A stretch of DNA of 64,000 nucleotides, from contig OZ024801.1 in assembly GCA_964017045.1 (NCBI GenBank), forward strand, positions 28,616,049 to 28,680,048, given 5' to 3'. Source of the DNA: Omphiscola glabra (Eukaryota; Mollusca; Gastropoda; Lymnaeidae). Below the pieces are notes generated by a model. The model ran no database searches and had not been told where the DNA came from. It was given only the letters and a program-made list of their open reading frames with translations. The translations under genes were made by a program, and so were the position numbers. Below, one piece after another: positions 21,211 through 33,690 of the stretch; within the stretch, counting starts at the first letter, position 1; each line of letters starts with the position of its first letter.

Positions 21211-24200
21211 CACCTACAGTTTGGCTCCGATCGCAATTTTTTTTTTTTAAGGGCAATACAGAAGACCAAAGAAAACAGAAAGAAACCAACAGTCAATGTT
21301 CTCATGCAAGATGTGTCACTGCAGGATCGGCCTCTTGATGGGGGGGGGGGGTGCAAATGAAACCGATGCTACACCATCGTCTCAAAATGACGGTATAATG
21401 TCAATAATATAATATATGTATAACGATTGTCATGTACACCCTAGGCCCTAGGGAGTTGCACTCACCCGTTGATCAGTAGTTTTGATTTTGTTTTGTAGAC
21501 ATTGTTTGTAGGACTATAACTGTTTAGTGGGTTTGGTGGGGGCCAACTCATTGATAAGCATAGCTATCGCAAGACCTTCATATTACAGGATGTTTAGATC
21601 TTAGAAATCACTTCGTGAAAGTTAGCGGCACCTTTCTTAATTTTTTATTTATTTTATATTTGTATTTGTAGGATGGCCGCTCCCCACCCCCCAAAACCAA
21701 ACACCAAAAGAAAACAACCGGAAACACACCTTTCCACTAATGCACTTTAGATCAAGAATATTTTTAAGTTTATAATATATATGAAGAATTTGAATACTTT
21801 GTATCTAATAATATTAATTAATTTAATCTTACGAAAGTGTTGTCTTTTTTATTAAATATGTCTAAATATAATAATGTAATAAGAAAATTTAATTTGAAAT
21901 TACGATTTTAAAAAATATCTTAACTTAACTTTTAAGTTCACGTTTTACTTTAAAAATCTGGCCATTACGTATAACATAAATATTATTATTTTGTGTGAGC
22001 AAACATCTTGTGATATGCTATATTCAATCTTAAAAAGAAACACATTTTACGTTTCAAAATACTCGCGTAATTTAAAACAATAACATATGTAAGAACTGTT
22101 GAATTGTTTTTCAATTTTTATTTAAATTTCATTTGGATGTGACTGTGTACTGTGTTATTTAGTTTAATGTAAATTTATGTAATCATTACCCTAGAAAGTA
22201 GAAATAAACCTGATTATAATTATAGTAATAATTAACTAATAAAGCCCAATCACCAATCATGCGCAATAAATTAAAATGTCAACACTACTCCTACTCTCTC
22301 TAGTCTCTACAGACTTAAAAGTTATTATTAGGCTTAGATTTCCTATTTAAAATAAAATAAGTCAGAATAAGTAATGTTACCAACCAATGCCAAGTAATCA
22401 GTAATGACTGAGTATGAGTAATGCCATTATTGCATGAATGATCATGAAAATCTAGGCCTAGACGACTTAATTTTTTTTTTTAATTCACAACTTATTACTT
22501 AGGTCCTTAGCCTTAGGTAATTTGATACTATTGGTGCCGCGATGTCTCACACGGCCGTCATCTTGGTTGCCGCGACCCTTAAAATTATGAATAAACCGTT
22601 TAAAAATAATGAAAAAATTTCCTAAATTAAATTTAAATGTATCACTAAACCTAACATGAACCCTAAATTTATCACTAACCTGGGTTTTGAACCTATTGTA
22701 ACCAGGGTTTTGACCCTATCGGAACCAGTGTTTTGACGCAAGGCACCAATAGTAACAATTAACCATTACTTATTCTTTAGTTTTAGGAATAGTAACATTA
22801 ATAATAGTAATACTACTAATAATGATTAGACTTATAGGCTAATGAGTCTTTAACTTACTTTGATTTTGATAATAGTCAGTTATAGACCTTCACTTTATAT
22901 AAGTTTATAAGTCGTGTATAACTAACATAGAAAATGCTAATTATGGTTCTTTATTAATTAAATTTCTTATGGACTATAATAGGCCCTACTAAGACATAGT
23001 TAAAATACCCCACGAAAGAACTATGAAGAGACTTTAAAAAAGTATTAAAAAATTTAATTGGACTACTCACTCCACTGATCAAACTAAGTTATTAAAATGA
23101 ATAGTTGAGTTACGTAATGCATTATGATCATCTAGAGTTAATTTAGAACCAGTCCTAGTAATCTAGGACGCCTCTAAACTAAAGCAGTACAGTACAGACT
23201 TAATCAACCCTCTATGATGTTAAACATAAAATGATTGTAATGCCTCAGCCTTTTGACGTTATTGTTTAATGTTACCTTACATTTCATTTGTTTTATTAAT
23301 TTTCTTAACTATTATCATCTCAAATGATACACAGTTCATTTGATGAGTAATATTGTTAATTTAATGTTTAAACTTCTGTCCGGCAACACTGACATCACAT
23401 TCACCCCAAGGGTGATTGTTTGGTCCAGTGTTTTTTTGTGTAAGAATAAAAGTGCCGGAACACACATTTTTTTAAATTATACAAAATATACATTTAGTTA
23501 ACTTAAGTTAAATTCCGCCGAAAATAGGAGCTGGAATGCTTTCCAGCATGTTCTAAAAGAAAAGGAGCACTGGTTTTGTCCAACCTTTATGCACATGAAG
23601 TAAAGTTAATATTGGTTGCTCTATCAAGAGATTCCCCATTGATAAAATTGTATTCATGGGGCAGAACTTTATTTCCATAAAAAAAAAAAATTTTGGTCAA
23701 ATAATATACAATGTGTCATTACCTAAGCCCGCATTAATAACCTGTGAGACAGAATGACCATTGACTTTGTCATAAAATTTATCTAGATCTATTATATTAT
23801 AATTATTTTTTTATAAAAATTATCATGCACACCTGAAATTTCATTGCACCCCCACCTTTGAGAAATATTTGTTAGCTAAATTAGGCCATCCCCCAACAAC
23901 AAACAGAGTTACACATTTAAGTTAAGATAAATCCTGAATTTTACTACTGCAATGTTGTTTGCTGAAGTAAAAAAGTTTCAACCTATTTTCTGATTTTTAT
24001 TTTTTAAATACCAAAGTAAAGTTTTTACAAAGTAAAATGCTTATAAATTGTTAACACAAGCTTGATAAATTAGCAAAGGAAATATGTGGCAATGAAAATG
24101 TCAATAAGCTGGTGATGAACCCTAAATGCAGATTGGAAAAACAAACTGATTTTTTTTTTACATTTGTGATAAGTGTTATTCACATTCAACAGTAGCTGGC

Positions 24201-24300
24201 TCACCCTGAGTAGTTGTGGTTGTAGATTATTGAACTTTGATATTTCTAAAGCCTGTGATATTTTTAAAGAAAATTAAAAATCTTGGAGCCTCAACACAAT
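21211..24300. other. AT-rich intergenic region upstream of spartin
   Basis: No gene found. A small MITE lies at 22528-22752. The segment nearest 24300 should hold the spartin promoter and 5' leader, but I see no decisive element. Confidence 0.4.
22528..22752. mobile_element. short MITE with CTATTGGTGCC inverted ends and TA flanks
   Basis: Perfect 11-bp inverted ends CTATTGGTGCC and GGCACCAATAG, each next to TA, so a TA target duplication is possible (Tc1/mariner-like). There is no coding content. Confidence 0.5.
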
Positions 24301-27300
24301 ATGGCGGCTCATCTCAAAATAGCTCCATCCAGACCACCGCCTCCTAGGGTCACACCAATAGCTTCAAACAGAACTATGAGATCTGTGTCACCACCCTCAA
24401 CACTCTTTGAACCCAGCATACTCACCTACAAAGACTTATTGAAAGTTCATGATTCAGCATATCGCTACATCGCTGCTGGTCTTCAGAAAGATGAAACCAA
24501 CCAGGTCCACCAAGCTATTGAAAGCTATACACTGGGTCTGGAGCTGTTAAACAAGGCTCTAAGGACAAATGTTGAGACGTTATCAAGGAGTTCAAGGGAA
24601 CAGATAGATAAGGCAAAGAATGTACAGATGAAAATGAATAAAACGAAACAGGAAATTACATTTAGATTACAGACCCTGCAAGAAAATGCAGTGCCAGCCT
24701 ATACACACAGTCATCAGGTAACTGATAGTTTGAGAACCAGGTCATCTAATGTAATAATGATTTTTTTGTTAAACTTAAAACATGAAAGGCTTTTAAACTC
24801 ACTTTAATAAATGAATACAAAAGGGATCACATTTTTTTATTTCAAACTAATTTATTTTTTTTAATGGGGGAATGTGGGTGACATAGTAAACCTGTTATTA
24901 TTTAAAACTAATATAAACCACAAGTGTAGAAAGCACCCTTTAAAAGGCAGCATCCACTTTAATGAGTCACAGATTTTTTGGAAAAAAATATTAAAAACTG
25001 TGTAAAGTAACTTTTTTTGATGTGCATGTTTAAATACCCTACTGCATCTCTTTGTATTACTCAAGATCCTAATGGCGTCTGGTGCACCACCATCATATGA
25101 GGAAGCATTGAGCGAAGACAATAATCCACCGTCCTACGAAGATAATGAGCTGGCAGCATTGGGAGAGAGCTTGATGAGGCGAGAGCTGAGCACCACCCGT
25201 CTTTCAAATGCTATCAGTCTGTACCACATAGCAGACGGTGTCCAGCTGTTTTACATTTCACCAGAGGGATTTGTTAGTGCCCCGTCTTATCCAACGGCAC
25301 TGCATATTCTGAGGCTTGAAGATGTTCCTCACACCCAGGGACCTAATGGAGAGAGCGCACCGTGTTTTATGCATGTGAGAAATTTTGTTTACAAGGTTTT
25401 AAATATTTGTCATTTGCAAGCATGTATGATGAAAACTGAAAGAAAATGCAAACTTATGTAGAGTACACTTTTCATTAAATTCTAAATATATACATAGCCA
25501 ATAATGAATATTTTACCAAATTAAAAAAATTAGCTATCAAATAATGATAAAAATATGTACCTAGGAGTCAGAAAATGTTTGCTTTGTCTTAAGGACTTAT
25601 CTTTAAATTTATCATTTTATTCAATTTTTTTTTTTTTTTTGTCTCTAAGAGAAGTGGCAATCGGCATAGTTTTTAATTATCTTTTCTAACCTTTTTTTAT
25701 TTTATTTATTTTATTTTTTTTTACCTTCCATCATGATCAGCCTCATCTTGCCTGTATACAGGTAGGTGATTGGATGTATCCTTTAATACCAGGCACATCA
25801 CCAGCATTACACACTAGTTATGGTGCCTATATTTTTCCAGATACCATGGCTGCATCAGGTTAGTAGTTTTCATTGAGCTGCCTCCTCGTTACGGTTGAGA
25901 AGGTTAACTTAACATTTTAAAGGGAAATATGCTAGCTGGTCAGCTTAAGTGTGAATGAATTTTTATTCAACGCTCAACTTTAAAATTAGCCAAGTTTCAA
26001 GATTGGAAGATTGCAAAAGGTTGTGACCTTTTTTTGTTTTTATAATACCATTCGATAGTTCCAATGTGAGAATTTAAAAAAAACATTTTTTACTTAAAGG
26101 TTCTGAAAAGGCTGTTTTCACTCCCCGTTTCTATCTAAGATCCTAATTTTGAGGTGTTGCGTGCAATCTTACTTGCAGGTTCAGCTGTTGGCCTGTTGCT
26201 GCCAGACAATTTACCAGCTGAAGAGAGCAGGAAATTTGAAGACCTTATTAGGTCTCTAACAGTGCTTGAGGAACAGACACCTGAACAGCTGACTGATCAG
26301 GTACTTAATATAGACGTTTACCATGTTTTTAGTTAATGAATAGCTATGAGGATATTTTGTGTGTGTTGACTTTGGTCAAGATGTAGATTCTTTAAAAATA
26401 ATAGTATGTACAAGAATGAACACCATTATTTTGTAGAGATTAATCTAAACCAGTGTTTGCATTGTGGCCATTAAAAATACATAGGGTAGTAAGACGACAA
26501 GAACTGGTACATAGAATACCTTGAGCACAAGTCCTGGGGCAAAGAATAGCATTTATAAAATATGAATACTTACACATAAAATCCTACATTTAAATGCGCA
26601 TAAACACCCGCTTTCTGTTGTATGATGCCCTATATGAATACTTACACATATAACTACCAAATGCCTACTTTATATTTTACTGTACCCTGTGAAAGTTTAA
26701 TTTCATATCTGCTGTTTGCTCTCCTAGATGCACGATATGGCCCCAGATGATGCAGCAGCTGTAGTGTCTAAAGGCATCCTCAATGGTTAGTTTCAATAAG
26801 TCTCTTTATCAACTTTCAGGAATTTCTATGTTCCAGGAATTTCTTTGTTTGGTCACATTTTTTTTTTAATAATTGTTTTAAAAATATCCTTCACTCTGTT
26901 TTCTAATGAATTTATAAATGAAACTGAGAACTTGAATTAATTATGAATTTATTTTTAATAATATCTCGTCACAATTTGTTTTTTGTACACTTGTTGAATT
27001 GTAATTTAGCAAAATAATTAATTTCAGCTGCCAACTTTCTGGCGTGGGGCATGGAGAAAGGAGCCGAGAAAGCCTCTTACCTGTTAAAAATGGGTTCTGA
27101 GAAAATCAGGGAGAACACTATCAAGTGCACAGAATCTCACACGATAGATCCTAATATACAAAAGGGATTCTACTACGCCAGGCAAGCCACAGAGGGCGCT
27201 GTAAAAGTCACAGGCTACATAGGTTTGTGTGTTTCAGTGTGTGTGTGTGTGTGCTGCCTGCGCTGTAATAGATCACCAGTCACAGTAAAGATTAATGAGA

Positions 27301-29738
27301 GCAACGTTAGTTGGAAGCTGATAACACATAATTTGCTTTAAATCTCACCTGTAAATGTCAGCAGCCTTCATAGGTGTGTTTAGTGAGATTTTACTACGGC
27401 TAGTGCTCGACTTAGGACCTATGCAACTTACGACCATTTGACTTTGCGACCACAATCACTAGCCATATTAGATTTCATATTTATTTCTGCCTCATTTATC
27501 AGTGGAACGGCATTGTCTGCAATCATCGGCGGTCGCTAACTAAGGAAAGGGAGGCATGATGCTATGATGATGCTATGCTGCTAGCCGGCGTCATCAATTT
27601 CTAAAAAATAACACGGTCACACTCAATAACCCTAGGTCCATTGACGTCCCCAAGCGCGGTTAAAGCATTGTTGATTGGAGAGCTCTTCAGAGTTTGAAAA
27701 CTCCCATCTCCCATAAAATGAATATCCAAAATTATGATTTATAACAATAATTTTTTTTTTTAATTGATATAATTTAACTTAAACATTTTTATAACATCAC
27801 TTCACATTGCTGTACACATAGCATACTCAACTTACGAGCAAATCATGTTACGACCGGTCTGTCGGAACCGATTGTGATCATAAGTAGAGCACTAGCTGTA
27901 TTACTCAAGTAAAACTGGATGCTGACTCCTAATAAATTCCACTGGATTCGGGCCCCTGCCTTCCATGCTTTGGTTTGGGCTTCAGGATATATCAGCATTG
28001 ACATACAAACTGTTAAATAGTATAATTTTAGCCTCATGGCATGGGGGGGGGGGGTGTCTATTGTGGAGTTTTTATTTTACAGTTGAGGATTAATTATTGT
28101 GGTGGGATATTTTTTATAAAATCTGAAAGTGAACAGCGGAAATAAATAGCTGAAACCATTTTTCTTTTTTCTTCTTATTTTTATCCATTTAAAGTCAACA
28201 AGCTAGGGGAAGCAACTGTACATTTAGCAAAGGAGTTAGCCCCTCACATTCGCAAACAAGGGGCTAAAATGCTGCCTAAATCTTTAACAAGTGATGGCCA
28301 AGATGGTCGCTCTACCCTAGATAGTGCTATACATATAGCTGCAACCAGCGTGAAAGGTGTGTAAGTTTTTTTTAAAATCATTCACTTAAATTTAATTAGC
28401 AGGCACATTTTTTTTTTAATTTAATGCTTATGCTGATAAAGTTATTATTTTCTCTGAAATTGTAGATTTATCTGAACTGAGATTAGACTGATTATTCTAG
28501 GATTGGAATAGAAAACTCTGCAGATCTTCTTAAATTATAACATGAAACCTGTAAGAAATTGGTTTAGTTTAATATGGCGGTGGATTGTGACAAGAGCAGT
28601 CAAAGTTAGTTTGGTGTCAGGAGGAACACGAGAGCCCTTATTATGACAAGGCCTTCCACATTAATTTTTGCTTGTTTCCCATAGTCAATTATAATGCTGA
28701 GTTAAATAATAGAAGCAATTTTTTGTCCAAAAGATGAAATTTTTTAAATCAACAACAAAAAAACAAAACAAATCAAAACATTTTTGTGAGCAGGGCATCA
28801 AGTAATCTAATATACATTATGTTAGCACATTTTTATGTTTCATGGCCCACTTTCAGGTTTTGGCACAGTCTACACGGGTCTAGAGTCTGCGGCCAGGAAC
28901 CTGGGTAGGAGTTTAGTCTCAGAGACTGTTGAGATAGTCCATCACAAGTAAGTTGTCTTCTTTGACATGTCATGAATGGGGAACTCATGTGTGGGATTAA
29001 AGTCTTACACTTTAAGAAATGTATTTCATTTAATTGTTTGACCCATATTGCACACATTAGACAGTTTTGAAGATGTTCTTTTTGCCAGGTTATTAACTAT
29101 TAATTGCTTAGTAGTACAAAAAATTAAAAACTTCAGCTTGATATCAGTCAGGGCAAAAGCATCATTTCTCTCCCATCATTTCTCCCCCATCATTCTCCCC
29201 ATCATTTCTCTTCCATCATTTCTCCCCCATCATTTCTCCCCCATCATGTCTCCCCCATCATGTCTCCCCCATCATTACTCTTCCATCATTTCTCCCCATC
29301 ATATCTCCCCCATCATTTCTCCCCCATCATTTCTCCCCATCATATCTCCCCCATCATTTCTCTCCCATCATTTGTCCCCCATCATTTTTCTCGCATCCTT
29401 TCTACATACTATGCTCCTGCCTCTTGTTTTTATGGTAGTAAACTTTTTGTTTTTATAAAAAGGCTTCAAATGCTTTTCTAACTGTAATCTCCATCAGGTT
29501 CGGGGAGCAGGCAGCTGGTGTGACAGAGAACACATTATATGCTGCTGGAAACGTGGCCATGGCTACTCACTATATCAACACCCTGGGCGTGAAGGCCCTT
29601 GCAAAAAGTGCCGCCAAGGAAACAGGAAAAGCTATGATAGAAAACTTGTCTCAGAATCTTCCAGGTGGCAGTGTGCCACACGATGAGGACTATGATGAGG
29701 ATGGTCGAAGGAAGAAGGAGAAAGATTCAGAGCTATAG
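24301..29738 (+). CDS. SPART: spartin (senescence/MIT domain protein)
   Basis: Spartin homologue (SPG20), 570 codons. In animals it acts in endosomal EGFR trafficking, lipid-droplet turnover and cytokinesis. Exons by splice signals and phase: 24301-24717, 25066-25374, 25741-25858, 26179-26300, 26728-26785, 27028-27222, 28195-28356, 28857-28947 and 29498-29738. Exon 1 holds an MIT domain (about residues 43-125, from YKDLLKVHDSAYRYIAAG). Exon 2 has two PPSY motifs (147-150, 160-163), like the PPxY by which mammalian spartin recruits WW-domain ubiquitin ligases. Exons 3-9 form the C-terminal senescence domain (DWMYPLIPG, YGAYIFPDT, GMEKGAEKAS, GVKALAKSAAKETGK). The acidic tail ends in EKDSEL. 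Exon 3 could also begin at 25762, removing seven codons. It is about 100 residues shorter than human spartin. The start ATG is the first in frame after a stretch lacking one; a TTG upstream is not needed. Confidence 0.93.
27403..27892. mobile_element. mariner/Tigger-like MITE in spartin intron 6
   Basis: Inverted ends GTGCTCGACTTAGGAC and ATCATAAGTAGAGCAC are flanked by TA on each side (27401-27402 and 27893-27894). Subterminal ACTTACGACC words occur at both ends. At 490 bp with no open frame, it is non-autonomous. Confidence 0.65.
29160..29405. repeat. 15-bp minisatellite (CATCATTTCTCCCCC) in spartin intron 8
   Basis: About 16 imperfect units of TCATTTCTCCCCCA on a pyrimidine-rich strand. 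It lies about 90 bp upstream of the acceptor of the last exon and could act as an extended pyrimidine tract. The open frames over it are artefacts. Confidence 0.85.
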
Positions 29739-30712
29739 ATAACAATAGGACAGAGAGGAGCCAATGCAGGAAGTGTGCATTAGAAACTGGTTCAAGTTTT
29801 TAAACCCGCCATATTAGGTTATCAACAACTGTTTCGGTTTACATCCTCCCATAACCTGGTCATTGTCAACTGTTATAGATTATACCCGTAAACTGCATGC
29901 GATTACACTTAACAGGTCACCTTCAAGTGTACTAAATTACAGTAAGTAGGCATGCTTGTCAATCTTAATTTTTGAGCTGTTGCCAGATTGTAGAACCTCC
30001 TTATTTATTTGTTTAAGATCACTGAAAGCAGGTCACCAAATTTTTTTAATTTCCTTTCAGCGATTCACATTTTTATGGTGTTTTTTTTTTGGGTAGAGTT
30101 TCAGCCAAGAATTAGACACATTTTTATTATTGGCCTAAATATAAAATACAGTACTTTTAAGCTTAGTGAAAGAAAATGTAAAAAAACCATTGGTTTAAGG
30201 ACCTCTTCTTCACAATATGACAAAGAAGGACAATTAAAATCTGACCTCAAGGAAAATGTGCAAGAAAACATTTTTTTTTTTAATGATTTATTTTTTTTCC
30301 AATGCTGGGTTTTCAGTTATTTTTAAATTTTTTTAAAATGTGTTCATGATATTATCATAGATTTTAAATAGTGCTTTAAATTTTTCTGTTCCAAAATTTT
30401 ACACAAAAGTTAAGGAGATATGGTGCTTTCGTGCTGATATAACTGCCGTTGTTTAAATTAAGGATATTAAATTGTGCTGGGGATATGTATGGAGGTTAAT
30501 CCTGAAAGTCTGATTGGATTGAAATAAAGTGATCTTCTTTAGTAAAAATACATAATTATGAGGACACACTTCCACGTTGCACTGAAAGATTTGTCAATTC
30601 TAAAGATGAGATTTGAAAGTGTGCTCTCAACATCTTTGGCTGGAATGTAGCTTCCATTCACAATATTATTTTCACTATTTTTGTTTTAATTTATCATGGA
30701 TTAACAAATAAA
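29739..30712 (+). other. probable spartin 3' UTR with polyadenylation signals
   Basis: AATAAA signals occur at 30523-30528 and 30707-30712 in AT-rich sequence with no competing gene. The actual cleavage site cannot be read from sequence alone. Confidence 0.5.
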
Positions 30713-31737
30713 AATTGTGAGGAATCCAGTGAGATTATGTTGATAGTTTTGGTTGGTTCTTTCCCTTCTTTATTTTTTTATGATTTCTAAAACATGTTTT
30801 TAAAAGTTTTTATGTTATTTTATTACTTTATATTTCCAATTACACAGATGTATTAATCAGAATTTTGCAAGAATGAAGTTTTTTTTCATATCAAAAACAA
30901 TGCAATTTGTTTTAGGCACTTGACTTGCTTCCGGCATTCCCTTTAAATCACCAAATTATTGAATTAATGCTCTTTAAGTTTAATATTCACATGTACCTTT
31001 TTTTCTTCAAAGTAGCTGTCCGTTATCTTGTTTAAATATGGTCTGTGTGTTTAAAAGGGAGTTGTGGAGTTGCTGTGTTTTATTTAAGGACTTAGCATCT
31101 AGGACAGATTCTATCGCTACATGTTTATGGAGTTAATTTCTACTTATGTAAGAAAAGAAAATTGAAGAACTCTGTCCCAAAAAAATTTTGTTCAGCCATA
31201 TTTTCTTTAGAAATTATTTGCATTTAGTGTTAAAAATTTATACAGTTCTGACAAATTCAAAAATATCCTTGGTCATACTTCACGGATTATCTCAAAATTA
31301 ATTTTTGCCGGAAACAGTGCGAAGGTGCTTTCATTTCAATAAGTGTCCATTCATTATCAACACATCTTAAAAGAGGTGGCATCAAACAAATTTTACTTTA
31401 TTTAGCAATTAGCACCAAGCCTCAGCAATTTTTATGTTAACATTTTGTGTGCATGTATTTCGTATGTGACAGAAAAGTCAACCAACCTCTGGTGTCATTG
31501 TCTGGGCAAAAGCCCTAAGCAGTTATTTGTCCCAAGTGATTGCTTCCAGCTGCCCATCACCTCATTATTTGGAACATTTTTTTAAAATATAACATTTATC
31601 TTTTCTTTTGCACCCAGTCTTGAAAGAAATAGCATTTTTCCAGTTAAAGGACCAAGTACCGGTAACTTAAGAAATAATTTGTATGCATGCAATATTTGAC
31701 CTTAAAATTATGCCCTTTCTTTTTTTTTTTTTTTTTT

Positions 31738-31867
31738 TTTTCATTTTTTCTTAGTTTTTAACATAAGTAATTTGTAAATAAAACACTTAAAATTATCAGA
31801 AAATTTTAAAATATGTAACTAAAAGACGTACAAATTACTTATGTTAAAAACTAAGAAAAAATGAAAA
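31738..31867. repeat. perfect 39-bp inverted repeat with 52-bp loop
   Basis: Arms at 31738-31776 and 31829-31867 are exact reverse complements; the left-arm core reads TTAGTTTTTAACATAAGTAA. A run of about 20 T precedes the left arm. As RNA it would fold into a long perfect hairpin. It could be a foldback transposon, a recent inverted duplication, or a replication-slip template switch. Confidence 0.9.
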
Positions 31868-32182
31868 TGTATTTACTAGAACCACTGAAAACTTTAAAAT
31901 CCTTTTCCTCGCTTACAATTCACAAAGTAAATTCTCTTAATTTTTCAATTCAATACACAGTTGTATCTTTACTTCTGTTTGTCTGCGTATCTCACAATTA
32001 AAAGTAAACATATTCTAAAAAGAGCCAATTATAATTTGAACATCTCTTATAAATTTTGTGTTTACTGAATGTGTTTAATGACAAAGACTGATTGACTATT
32101 CAACCTGTCCTCCTATCCACTCAATTTTTTTAGTTTGATATAACCAAGGCAGGCACCTGTTCACTACTTACTTTATTAATTT

Positions 32183-32310
32183 AAAACATGGCCATAAACT
32201 AGTCATGACAAAAAACTCTGGCCGTGGCAATAAACTAGTCATGACAACAAACTCTGGCCGTGGCAATAAACTAGTCATGACAACAAACTCTGGCCGCGGC
32301 AATAAATGCT
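32183..32310. repeat. 36-bp tandem repeat, about 3.5 units
   Basis: Units share AATAAACTAGTCATGACA and ACAAACTCTGGCCGTGGC with few substitutions, so the array is young. Confidence 0.85.
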
Positions 32311-33487
32311 TGACAACAATTTGATCACTATTTTATGTTTCTATTATTTCAATTATTTTATTTATTTTTTGGAGGGGGGGGGGCATTTTATTTTAAATTA
32401 TTTATGTGTCTCTTATTTATTTTCCATTTTAAATCGTTGACATAAAAATGTATTCTTCATAATATGTACATGTAAAATGCTTTGATAAGGAAACAAAATT
32501 ACCCAACTTGTTTTCAAACCTGTGTTTTGTTTTATAAATTTTCCCTTAAAAAAAAAAAAGCTTTTGTTGATTACACAACTTGTTGTTTTTACTATATTTT
32601 GACCCTGCTGCACAAATGATTTTTTTTTTAGAGAGCTTAACATTGCTGAGCTTGTGAAATGTTGAATGGAATAAACTGTGATAGATAATAAACGGAGCGT
32701 TTGAATTTTTATTTTGTGTTAATGTTCTTTGTGTGAACTGCTGACCTAATGACTTAATCAACAACTTCATTGTTCAAGGTTCAAGTGGTCCATGCAGCTC
32801 TGGATCAGATCCTATCTAAAAAAAAAAAAAAAAATATCTCTTGCAAGTTATTTTTAGATTTAGGGAAATTAATTTGTGAGTGAGCACTTTTTTTTTATTT
32901 TTTAAAAATAACTTTTAGGTTTGAGCAATGCAGAGTCAGGCAAATATATGATACACCGTTAAAACACTGTTAAGAAATTTTGATTACATCCACAAATAGG
33001 GTGCCCACATCTCAAAGTCAAATTCAAATGTGCTTACCCTGTGGAAGGCCTTTATAAGAATTTTTAAAAGTGTGGTTATCGCTCTTGACATGAGCATAGT
33101 CTTTCTATTTGATAAAGTTGTTCATAATTTTTTTTTAGACGTAATTTTGAGTAGATATTCCTCCGCAAAGAGATGAATCAAAACTTGTTAAATACGCGCT
33201 TCATTTCTGTTAAAGTTGTTCATGTTTCCAAATCGATTTTTTTTAAATTTAAAATTCAATACTGGTAGTTCTTAGTGGATGAAGTCATTTATCTTTTTAA
33301 TACCGTATTTAAAAACCTGGCTTTTATAGTTAAGTAAAGTCTGATATCTCATTGAAAAGTTTGTTTTAATAGTGTAGCATTTTACCTCGTAATGAAATAG
33401 TTATGTCCTAGTTACACTGCCCTAACTCTACAGAATTCTGCATACTAGACCTAAATTTGACTTGGACACCCTACAAATAATTATTGT

Positions 33488-33690
33488 AAACCCCCATGAC
33501 CCAATGGCTTAAACCCCCTGATCCCAATGGCCTAAACCCCGTGAACCCAATGGCCTAAACCCACTGACCCCAATGGCCTAAACCCACTGACCCCAATGGC
33601 CTAAACCCCCTGACATCATTGGCCTAAACCCACTGACCCCAATGGCCTAAACCCCCTGACCCCAATGGCCTAAACCCCTTGACCCCAATG
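33488..33690. repeat. 22-bp minisatellite (CCCAATGGCCTAAACCCACTGA), left part
   Basis: About nine units. The array resumes at 36643-36725 after a 2952-bp hAT element, so a single array was split by the insertion. Confidence 0.9.

Larger units (their letters stand above)
30713..33484. other. AT-rich intergenic region downstream of spartin
   Basis: No gene found. It contains a 39-bp foldback (31738-31867), a 36-bp tandem repeat (32183-32310) and long T runs. Confidence 0.4.
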
